DNA from: Nansenia antarctica | Lineage: Eukaryota > Chordata > Actinopteri > Argentiniformes > Microstomatidae | NCBI GenBank assembly: GCA_963989245.1 | Contig: OZ022347.1 | Coordinates: 3,844,448-3,908,447, forward strand | DNA: 64,000 nt | Direction: 5' to 3' | Shown here: positions 52,855 through 61,417 of the stretch, piece by piece | How positions within the stretch are numbered: the stretch's first letter is position 1 | Layout: each line of letters opens with the position of its first letter | Position numbers and translations under genes: made by a program | The notes under the pieces: generated by a model | The model's input: only the letters and a program-made list of their open reading frames with translations | Database searches by the model: none | Told to the model about the DNA's origin: nothing

Positions 52855-53527
52855 CATCTAGGCTGCGAGGATGATGCCGTCAACATTGCACATCTTACCT
52901 CCCTGTCTGCAAAATTCCTGCAGCAGTCTGGAGGAAATGTACCGGTACTGCAAGAATGGCCTTCTTATAAGCAGCATGTGCTGATTGGAGCATTCAAGGT
53001 AAAATCTGAAAGTCACAATTAATAGTTCTGCAGAAAGATAATTGAGGACCCCAGAATAATGTTGTCTCACTGTGTTATGTGTTTCAGAACATGGACCAGC
53101 TCACTATGATGGGTAAACTGTCATCCCAGCACGATGAATGGGGACAGCTCTACCCATGTCTGAGTCAGCTGGCTGCCATTGCCCTCACAGTTCCCATCTC
53201 CAGTGTGAACTGTGAGAGGGACTTTTCCACAATGAATAGGGTAATTTACTAAGTAATCTAAATCTGATATTGTTTGATTTCTCTCACCTTCCCACATACT
53301 TATATATTTTTGTCATTGTTTTTGTCAATATTTTTGTCATTGTTTCTATTTGCAGGTGAAGACTGACCTGAGAAACAGACTGCAGGGGGACCATCTGGCC
53401 GCCTGCATGATACTGAGCATCAACGGGCCGCCAATAACCGAGTTCCCTTATGACAGAGCCTTAGAGCTCTTCTTCGAAAAAACAAGAAAAATAAAGTGCT
53501 CTCAGCCAGGCTGCACACTTTGCCACT
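52855..53527 (+). pseudogene. ZNF862-like hAT transposase, C-terminal exons
   Basis: Three exon-like blocks with consensus splice sites. The first ends VLIGAFK|GTAAAA. The second begins after TGTTTCAG, encodes LSQLAAIALTVPISSVNCER then DFSTMNR, and ends at |GTAATT. The third begins after TTTGCAG, encodes VKTDLRNRLQGDHLAACMIL, and ends at a TAA. This is the hAT dimerisation domain as found in ZNF862-type proteins. Upstream domains are absent. Confidence 0.85.
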
Positions 53528-54076
53528 AAGGCCCCCCCCCCCTCCAAAAAAAGCATGACCCTCCCCTGTTTTTCCACCTAAGAAAAATCCACCTCTACCA
53601 GAAAACTGCATTACTTACTTTACTCATGTACTTATTATTGTGATTATGTACCTTGCTGCAATTAGGACACAGGAATTGCACACTACCTGACTACTTGAGA
53701 AATACCTGAACACTTTCATTTTCATCTGGTTGAACTTTGCACAGCATGTTACACTATTGATTGCACTTTAATTCTGCTGTAGTGCGACTACCATCACTTA
53801 TCACTTTATTCCTTATCATTACTTAATTTACTTATTTACTTGTGATTATTGTGATGATGGTATTGTTGTTAGGGATGCACGATATTATCGGCACCGATAT
53901 TTATCTGCCCGATATTGAGGAATTAATGTTTATCGGTATCGGTATTTATTATAAAATTTAGCCGATATTTAACCGATAATATGAAGCCGGAAATATTTCT
54001 GCTTCCGGTTTCCGCGCTCTGCTTCCGGTTTCCGCGCTCAGGCACGCAGTTTGTTTTGACGAGACGCGAGCGAAAC

Positions 54077-54322
54077 ATGCCTTCCCCGGTGTGGACATTC
54101 TTCACAATTTCTAAGGCAGATATTGCGTTTGCAATTTGCAATACATGTTCAACAAAAGTTCGGAGAGGAGGGCAAAGGTCTACGAGTTACAACACAACGA
54201 ATCTAATAAGTCACCTGAAGAATCACCATTGCAAGCACGCTGTATGGAAGGAATATCAAGCACTCGTTGTAGCAGAACACGTTAGCCTAGCCGCGAAAAA
54301 AAAGCCATTGTGGATTTCATGA
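54077..54322 (+). pseudogene. Solo BED zinc-finger ORF, 81 aa
   Basis: ATG 54077 to TGA 54322 encodes a complete BED finger: SPVWTFFTISKADIAFAICN, then CNTCSTKV, then NLISHLKNHHCKH, so the W, CX2C and HX4-5H ligands are present. No catalytic domain follows. It is the only coding part left in the MITE. If expressed it could bind hAT ends without cutting; that is inference. Confidence 0.7.
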
Positions 54323-54329
54323 ACTTACA

Positions 54330-55046
54330 TGTAATGAATATACATGTAAACATACTGTATACTGTCTAAAGCTATGGTTAACATATACATGACATGTAAA
54401 CATACAGTATACTGTCTAAAGCTATGGTTAACATGTACATGACATGTAAACATACAGAGAATACTGTCTAAAGCTATGGTTAACATATACATGTAAACAT
54501 GCAGTATACTGTCTAAAGCTATGGTTAACATGTACATGTAAACATGCAGTATACTGTCTAAAGCTATGGTTAACATGTACATGTAAACATACAGTATACT
54601 GTCTAAAGCTATGGTTAACATATACATGTAAACATACAGTATACTGTCTAAAGCTATGGTTAACATGTACATGTAAACATACAGTATACTGTCTAAAACT
54701 ATGGTTAACATGTACATGACATGTAAACATACAGTATACTGTCTAAAGCTATGGTTAACATGTACATGTAAACATACAGTATACTGTCTAAAGCTATGGT
54801 TAACATGTACATGACATGTAAACATACAGTATACTGTCTAAAGCTATGGTTAACATATACATGTAAACATACAGTATACTGTCTAAAGCTATGGTTAACA
54901 TGTCATGTACATGACATGTAAACATACAGTATACTGTCTAAAGCTATGGTTAACATGTACATGTAAACATACAGTATACTGTCTAAAGCTATGGTTAACA
55001 TATACATGTAAACATACAGTATACTGTCTAAAGCTACGGTTAACAT
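54330..55046. repeat. ~45-bp minisatellite, about 14 units
   Basis: Units contain CTGTCTAAAGCTATGGTTAA and a variable ACATGTACATGTAAACAT spacer (some with an extra GACATGT). Repetitive minus-strand ORFs here are artefacts. Confidence 0.95.
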
Positions 55047-55297
55047 AAGATCTTTATGAACTTTGGCTAAAAAAAGCATTGTGCACTGTCTATAACAGAT
55101 TCTGTTTGTTAGAGGAAATAATAAATGAACATTTGAAGACTCAGAAGTGTTCTCTTTGTTGTGTTAACAATAGTGATGTAAGTTAGATTTGGTGAGATCA
55201 CTATGGAATATTAAATCATCAATCTTTGCTCACTACATAGCCTTTCTTACCTTCAGGTGTGCATGAACTACAGGTTATCAACTGTGAAATTATATCT

Positions 55298-55378
55298 GAA
55301 TGGTCTTTATTGTCATTGATATAGTACAGGTACCAAACAATGACATTTGGGAGGGGGGCTCCCCTGGTGCTAGGAAAG
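55298..55378 (-). repeat. Rex1-like LINE 3' UTR fragment
   Basis: Reverse complement resembles 46330-46420 of LINE copy B, including CACCAGGGGAGC and GTTTGGTACCTGTACT, ending in GACAATAAAGACC. 5' truncated to ~80 bp and lodged in the MITE. Confidence 0.85.
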
Positions 55379-55630
55379 AAAAAATAAAATAATAATAATA
55401 ATATCGGTATCGGTATCGGTTATCGGCCACGAGAAGCGGGTAAATATCGGTATCGGTATCGGTTGGAAAAAATGCATATCGTGCATCCCTAATTGTTGTG
55501 ATTATGTACCTTGCTGCAAAGCTAATGTTGAAGAACCACAGCCAAAGATTTGTATTATTGTGTACTGTAAAATAAATTCTGATTCTGATTCAAGATTTTT
55601 TTGTATCATTAAAATAATAATAGTTACAAC

Positions 55631-56240
55631 TAGGGCTGTTACGATTATTCGACGTCGTCGACGTCATCGACTACGTCAATACGTCGGTTAGCGTAATATG
55701 CGTCGGTTAGTCGTAAATAAACAAAATGGCGTTTTTTTTATTTATTTTTTACCTTTATTTTACCAGGCGAGACAATTAAGTGTATGAGTGAAAAATGGAT
55801 AGCTACTAGCTAATGTTACACAAGCAATGTAGCTCACCACAGTTCGTATGTCTTGTCTTCTGGTGTTAGTAACGTTAGCTATGTAGCTGGCTAGCTACGG
55901 TAGCCTATTGTCATTGTGGTGCGAGCACCTACTGTACGTTATCTAGCTCGTAGCTCGCATGCTACGTTAGCATCAATTTAGCTAATCATAACATAGCAGC
56001 GAGAGTAACGTTAGCTAGCTATGTGTTGTGGTGATGGACAGACTTCTAAATTGCCATGTTGGCATTCAAGTTGGCTAAACATAGCAGTGAGGTGGAGACA
56101 AAGAGTTTTTTTTTTTTTTTTTTTACAGTACAAAAATTATCGTTAGACTTATCGATAAATTAGTCGTTAGACTAATCGAATAACCGATAAAATAATCGCT
56201 AGATTAATCGTTAGAAAAATAGTCGTTTGGGACAGCACTA
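55631..56240. mobile_element. hAT-type MITE (610 bp)
   Basis: Ends TAGGGCTGTTACGATTA and GGACAGCACTA are flanked by perfect 8-bp duplications GTTACAAC (55623-55630, 56241-56248). AATCG/CGATTA-rich sub-termini resemble the MITE at 39109. Its interior holds GTTAGCTAGCTA-type runs and a poly(T) at 56107-56124. No ORF. Confidence 0.92.
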
Positions 56241-56693
56241 GTTACAACAACCATAAAGCCTCCATAATGATAATGAAAAGAAGGGGAGACGATTTTTTTA
56301 TTGACAACGGAATTACATGCTGGAAAAACATGCAGACACAGACAATAAGAGACACACGGGAGAAGTACAGGAAAACATTTTATTTTTTTGGGCCATCCTC
56401 GAGTTTTGGCTGAAATTACGTCGTTGTTTTGAGCGCGCATGCGCGTTTCATGCGCACGGTCAGCGCTACCCGCCACCATTGTAAAAATTCCTGGAGGAAA
56501 CACTGTGTATATATATATATATATATTACAAACTTTAGTTGCACAATCATACATTGAATCATTGCTGGTGTCAGACACTGCTGCTGTGGAAACAGAGCTT
56601 CTTTGAGGAGGGTCAGTCTGATGTTACACAGGAGGGGCGTCCATGTGACGTCACCCTGGCCTAAGGAAACAGGCTGTGTTATTAGATGCATAA

Positions 56694-58793
56694 TAGGGTG
56701 CATCAAAATGCAATGCAAAAAAAATAATGTCAAAATATCAACGTGTTCATTGTTGCATTTTGTTCTAGTGCACATATAAATGACTTTTGCAAAGTTTTGG
56801 GAAAATGCATTGAGATTTGGAGGTGGAACGCAGCATGTGAAATTTAGAAATTTAGAAATGTTGAAATGTTTGTGTTCTTTCAGAACTCCAATTTCTTGAC
56901 AACATGACCTAGGCCCGCCCAGATTGACAGCTGGCCCACCCAGTCAGATTCATAAAAATACATATTTTTTTATAATAAAATATTTTTAAAGTTCAATTTT
57001 CACTAACTAACTGTAATGTGAATAGTTTTGTCTTGCGACCGTCATTGCCACCGGCTTGTGAAGAGCTAACTGGTAGGACTACACCGTCGGATCTGTCAGC
57101 CATGGAGGAACCAGCCACTCAACCAAAGCTGGTAACATTCCCTACCACTGTAATAGATGGGAAATCGCGCTCCTTCAGTAGAAATTGGTACGAGAAGTTC
57201 AAGTGGATGGAATATAGTAAAGAAAGAGACGCTATTTTTTGTAAAGTGTGTCGACATTTCCCAGAGGCGCACACGGAGTTCACTTTTATAAGAGATGGAT
57301 ACAAAAATTGGAAACGTCTCCGGCAGGCCTGTGACAAACACGAGTCTAGCAAGCCGCATGCTGTTGCCCTCACCAAGTTGGATGGGTACAGGCAAAGCCA
57401 TGGACCCCAAAGCCGTGGGACAGTGTTAAATCAAATGCACGGTGATGCCGTTTCATTCATAGAGCGCAACCGGCAACACGTTAAAGTTGTGTTAGACATT
57501 GCTATGTTGTGTGCCAAGTTGGAAATTCCACTTAGAGGTCACAGAGAAACGGAAGAGGCGCTCAATAAAGGTAATTTCTTGGAGCTATTCAAGTTCATGT
57601 CAAAATATGATCCAGAAATTGAAAATAGACTGAAGGAACTGCCTCGAAATGCCACGCTCCTAAGCCATCACATTCAGGATGAGCTGCTTGAGGCTGCAGC
57701 CTCACTGCTAATTCGAAAGATAAAGTCTGAACTGCATGAGCAATCCACATATTATGCCATACTTGCGGATGAGTATAAAGATCTATCCAAGCGCGAGCTA
57801 GTTGCTGTCTGTATTCGATTCATTCATGGAGGGGTAATTAAAGAACGAGCAGTAGGCTTTGTGGAAACTGCGGAATTGTCTGCTCAAGGAATATCACAGA
57901 GGATCCTAGTGTGTATTCGTTCATTTATTTGTTAATACATTCATTTATGTACCTATATATTTATTGTTAATTCTGTCAGACTTGGTCCTCCATAGTTGAT
58001 GGTTATTGGTTAATTCATTGACTATTGCGTGCGCTTGAATGCCTTGCGTGTGTGTATTATTATAATAACTTGTTTGGCTGTCCGTTGCATTCTCTGGGTA
58101 GACAGGTACTTTATTTATTTTCCGTTCGTTTCATGGTCTGCATAGTGATCTCCTCCAGTCCCTGCGAATATTTTGCGTGTGTGCGTGCGTGTGCGTGTGT
58201 GTGCATGCGTGTTGGTCGTACCCAAATGTTTCGAGCACCCACGGGCAGAAACATAAATCGGCGCCTATGATCACGAGCCCGGTTGTGTTCCATCCATCTG
58301 GCTGCTCATACATAGGTCTAAAACGTGCGGTGATGAGTTTCACTCAGGCCTACCCAGATTTTTCCAGGCCTACCCATCAGCCACTTTCTGTATCCGCCAC
58401 TGGTGTGTCAGGAGGAGAGGAGAGGAGAGGGTGTGTCAAGAGGAGAGGAGAGGAGGTGTGTTTTGCCTCACAGCATTGATACCATGGTTACCACCACCTC
58501 AGGTTACAAAATAAACATGTTGAATGTAGAAATGGAAGTTGTACAGTGCATTATACACAGTGTGATGGTGATGACAGTGATATTAAGGGACAGATAGAAA
58601 TTGAACAAAATAAAGGTTAAAATGCAATGACGGCTCCCTTCAGTGGGCTCTGGTTACCCCCTTTAGCCATAAAAGCTGATGTGCCTGTAGATCATCACGT
58701 ATTGCAAAAATATTTTGCATGTCTTATAACAACTTGACATGGAACACTTTTAGCACCTGAACAGATCAGTATTGTATATTTTGATGCACCCTA
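56694..58793 (+). mobile_element. hAT element 4 (ZMYM1/DUF4371-type), truncated gene
   Basis: Inverted ends TAGGGTGCATCAAAATGC and ATTTTGATGCACCCTA are flanked by ATGCATAA (56686-56693) and ATGCATGA (58794-58801), a one-mismatch 8-bp duplication. It carries the first part of a transposase gene. From 57936 the sequence is noncoding, with (GT)n-like and GGAGAGGAGAGG tracts. Confidence 0.88.
57018..57935 (+). pseudogene. TTF-finger/DUF4371 hAT transposase, N-terminal 305 codons
   Basis: The frame includes a TTF-type zinc finger region (SFSRNWYEKFKWMEYSKERD, CKVCRHF, HESSKPHAVA), then a DUF4371-type RNase-H start with LRGHRETEEALNKGNFLELF, ILADEYKDLSKRELVAVCIR and GFVETAEL. A stop appears right after RILVCIRSFIC. 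The remaining core and the dimerisation domain are absent, so it is truncated. The first ATG (57018) or the later ATG in SAMEEPATQ could start it. Vertebrate ZMYM1 is a domesticated relative, but TIRs flank this copy. Confidence 0.85.
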
Positions 58794-58801
58794 ATGCATG
58801 A

Positions 58802-59204
58802 TAATAATAACTAATAAGTCAGCACACAGGCTCGAAATCATACTGGCTAAATCCTAGCCTAGTCCTAACCAGTTTGTGCTTCGACAGCAAGCTAGTTAGT
58901 TGTGTAACAACCAAGCTTGTTAAAACAGTAGTTATCTATACAGCAGACAGACAGACAGACAGACAGACACACCCTGGGCTTTGGTAAAGAACTGCTCGCT
59001 GTGTTGGTTAGTCCGCCGCTACTAGCATCCGTCATTGTTATCAGCTAGCTGGAGTTAGCTAGCGTTACCTAGCAACCTAACTGCTACTGCCGTAAACCTA
59101 CCTGCAGCTAACGTAAAGCTAAAGAGGGTGGATAGCTGTTAGCTAGCTAGCTGCTTCAATGTGATTAGTCTACAAATAATAAAACGAGGTCCTGCGATGA
59201 CACA
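58802..59204. other. Unassigned sequence
   Basis: No gene. A (CAGA)n tract lies at about 58945-58970, and GTTAGCTAGC-rich sequence at 59040-59150. Confidence 0.5.
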
Positions 59205-59600
59205 ACATTACATTACGTTAATTCTTCCTAAACTGATCTGAATAAATAACATGTGACATACAGTAAAAGGTGTATGTTAGTGCATGTGGCCTTTAGGGCC
59301 TCTAGTTCCACACACACACCGGGGCTAACATGCGCCATACTGGACGGTACTAGAATAGGCTACAAAAGAACCAACGCATTTGCCTTTGGCCAGTTAAAGT
59401 TATTATTCATCTGGCTAATATCTTAGTTGTCCTTACCTGCGACGCGATGCTTTATTTAATCACACTCCGGGAGCGTCGAGCTGCATACGCTGTCTGGCGT
59501 ATTTAATCAAATTTGATTGCGTGATCAAAACAATGAAAATGCTGCTCTGACAAAAACACAAACACTGTCGGTTTTTGATGACGTCACCGGGCCCTGTGTC
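59205..59600 (-). promoter_or_regulatory. Promoter-like block with CRE and noncoding exon donor, copy 2
   Basis: Matches 1438-1490 and 2030-2380 of the first copy but contains only one ~92-bp repeat unit (59238-59330). On the minus strand it has CRE TGACGTCA at 59579-59586, then an exon-like stretch ending at donor GTAAGG (59431-59436). It lies upstream, on the same strand, of the zinc-finger leader exons at 50506, 19447 and 17018. It could drive the intact gene at 16148-17198 through a very long intron. That link is inference. Confidence 0.45.
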
Positions 59601-59871
59601 CATTGCAATGGACGTCACATGTTTAGTGGGTGTTATGTATGATCTAAAATGGTCCTCGCATTGGTTATTTAGTAGACCCTAATTAAACAATCAGATGCAA
59701 GTATGGCCCATTTGAAACAGTTACATCACACTGAAGGGAAGCATGGCAGCAGTAGTCTTCTAAGTAAGGAACTTTTATAAATTATATAATATATTTTCTT
59801 TTAAACATTCATTTCTACATTTGATGTGTCAAACATAATATTTAAGCATTGAAAAAAAATCTATTTTAAGC

Positions 59872-59935
<64 letters not shown>

Positions 59936-60500
59936 CAAGTTTAGACCCAGGATCTTTTTCATAATGGACATCAGGGGGACATTCCATGAACGTCGCTAAG
60001 GGACAATCCAGTCTTATTTTGATAAATCTTGCTAATTTCAGTGAGTTTCGTTCCCTGTGTGACGGTCGGGAGTATTACCGCCGCCTTGTAGGGGTTACAA
60101 AGTACTTAGTCTGGGGAGGACTGAGTGGGACAGGATCTAGGTCCCCCACACCCAATACCTATGGCCTCAATGTTCAGGTGAGTGAGCAAGTTGTTTACTG
60201 TTTAGTAGCTTGGGTTAACGTCAACCTCTTAGACGGAGTAAAGTGGGCTTTAGTAGGTGGCCGTGAAAAGTGTGTGCAGTGTGTGCGAGGTAAGTGCCGA
60301 ACTGACCTGACACCACCCCCTACTTTACCTAGGTCTAGCTAAACAGGTGAGGCGCCCCTACCCCCAGGTAAGTAAATGAAATGGGAAATTACAGCTGTTA
60401 TTCCATTCAAATGTTTACTCAAGAATAAACACAGAGCTTATGGAAAATTATCCAAACACAAAACGGTTAACATTTGGGTCAAGAAATTCAATATGGTAAT
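59601..60500. other. Unassigned region with (TA)n tract
   Basis: A long (AT)n run occupies 59875-59932. The open stretch 59986-60342 (118 codons, with Cys/Val-rich GREKCVQCVRGKCRTDL near its end) matches no family I recognise. It may be chance or part of an LTR-element leader. Nothing else supports a gene. Confidence 0.35.
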
Positions 60501-60501
60501 G

Positions 60502-60700
60502 TATTAGCAGTCACACAGAGAGTCTAGCAGTCTCACAGAGAGTCTAGCAGTCTCACAAAGAGTCTAGCAGTCTCACAGAGAGTCTAGCAGTCACACAGAG
60601 AGTCTAGCAGTCACACAGAGAGTCTAGCAGTCTCACAGAGAGTCTAGCAGTCTCGCAGAGAGTCTAGCAGTCTCGCAGAGAGTCTAGCAATCACACAGAG
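60502..60700. repeat. 20-bp tandem repeat, about ten units
   Basis: Units of AGCAGTCTCACAGAGAGTCT with CTCAC, CACAC or CTCGC variants. It lies upstream of the gypsy primer-binding site, possibly within its LTR. Confidence 0.95.
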
Positions 60701-61182
60701 TACATTTAACACCATCTCAGTCTGAATGAGCAATCCTTTTCTTCCAGTGTGGGTGTGTGCGCGTTCGAGCGTTAGTCCGTTCAGTTCACAGTTCTGTTCG
60801 TTTGCGCACGGTATGCGCGGCTGGCCAGTGTTAATGGCAAGGTGTGGTGCAGAGATTACCCATACAGCAGAGATCGCACGTCAAGGATGTCTGATGGCTG
60901 GCAGGGCAAACTTCGAGAAACCTCGCTGAACCCACGCCTCACTGGCGCACGCTTCTCCTCTGTACAGGACAACGAACACCCACAACGATTAGCTCCTTTC
61001 TCTCGCAGTTCACATACGGGGTGTGTTACGGGTCTACTTAGATCGATGCCATCGGCTATCGACTTGTTTGGTTGTTTCTGCATGACCCGTGTGTAGGTGC
61101 TTGTTCCCTTCACTTTGATATTACATGGCTGAACTTGATACACGTGTCTGTCATCATTGCTGCATCATACCATACACAAACA

Positions 61183-61417
61183 TGGTGTCAGAAGCTGCTG
61201 AACTCACGTTAGCGGAATATTAGATAATATGAAGTGAGTACAGGTAGAGTAGCCTATGTCTGGATCGGAATCAAGTGATTCGGAGACTTTAGAAGACGAG
61301 ACAAGTCAGCGAGCAACGATAGCTAGCATGGCAGCCATTACTTTTCCACCCCCTTCACCCATGAGCTTCACGGGCGATTGGAGCGTCAATTGGGACATAT
61401 TCCGGGCCGAATATGAG
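61183..61417 (+). mobile_element. Gypsy element start: PBS and gag N-terminus, interrupted
   Basis: TGGTGTCAGAAGC at 61183 follows an ACACAAACA end and fits a tRNA primer-binding site directly after a 5' LTR. ATG 61256 opens a gag frame with an acidic start and the typical ITFPPPSPMSFTGDWSVNWD motif. A BEL/Pao LTR interrupts it after about 54 codons (61417). The LTR would lie left of 61183, but I could not set its start. Confidence 0.7.

Larger units (their letters stand above)
53870..55491 (+). mobile_element. hAT MITE with a BED-finger ORF and a minisatellite
   Basis: Inverted ends TAGGGATGCACGATATTATC and TATCGTGCATCCCTA are flanked by perfect 8-bp duplications ATTGTTGT (53862-53869, 55492-55499). 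Sub-terminal regions are GGTATCGGTATCGG repeats. Inside are a short BED-finger frame, a ~45-bp tandem array and a reversed LINE end. Confidence 0.94.
52677..56505 (+). mobile_element. hAT element 3 (ZNF862-like) with two nested MITEs
   Basis: Inverted ends CAGTGTTTCCTCTACATG and CTGGAGGAAACACTG, flanked by TATATATA and TGTATATA. Sub-terminal GGCGGGCCGCCA and CCCGCCACCATT echo each other. Only the last exons of a transposase remain (52855-53527), and MITEs occupy 53870-55491 and 55631-56240. Confidence 0.85.

Noticed and set aside
54325..54825. Repetitive minus-strand ORFs (VNHSFRQYTVCLH-like)
   Set aside because: An artefact of the ~45-bp tandem array, again a multiple of three.
57018..57935. 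Host ZMYM1 gene
   Set aside because: The gene is truncated and enclosed by TAGGGTGCATC inverted repeats and a near-perfect TSD. It is a hAT remnant.
59875..59932. Replication origin-like AT tract
   Set aside because: A simple (TA)n microsatellite with no further support.
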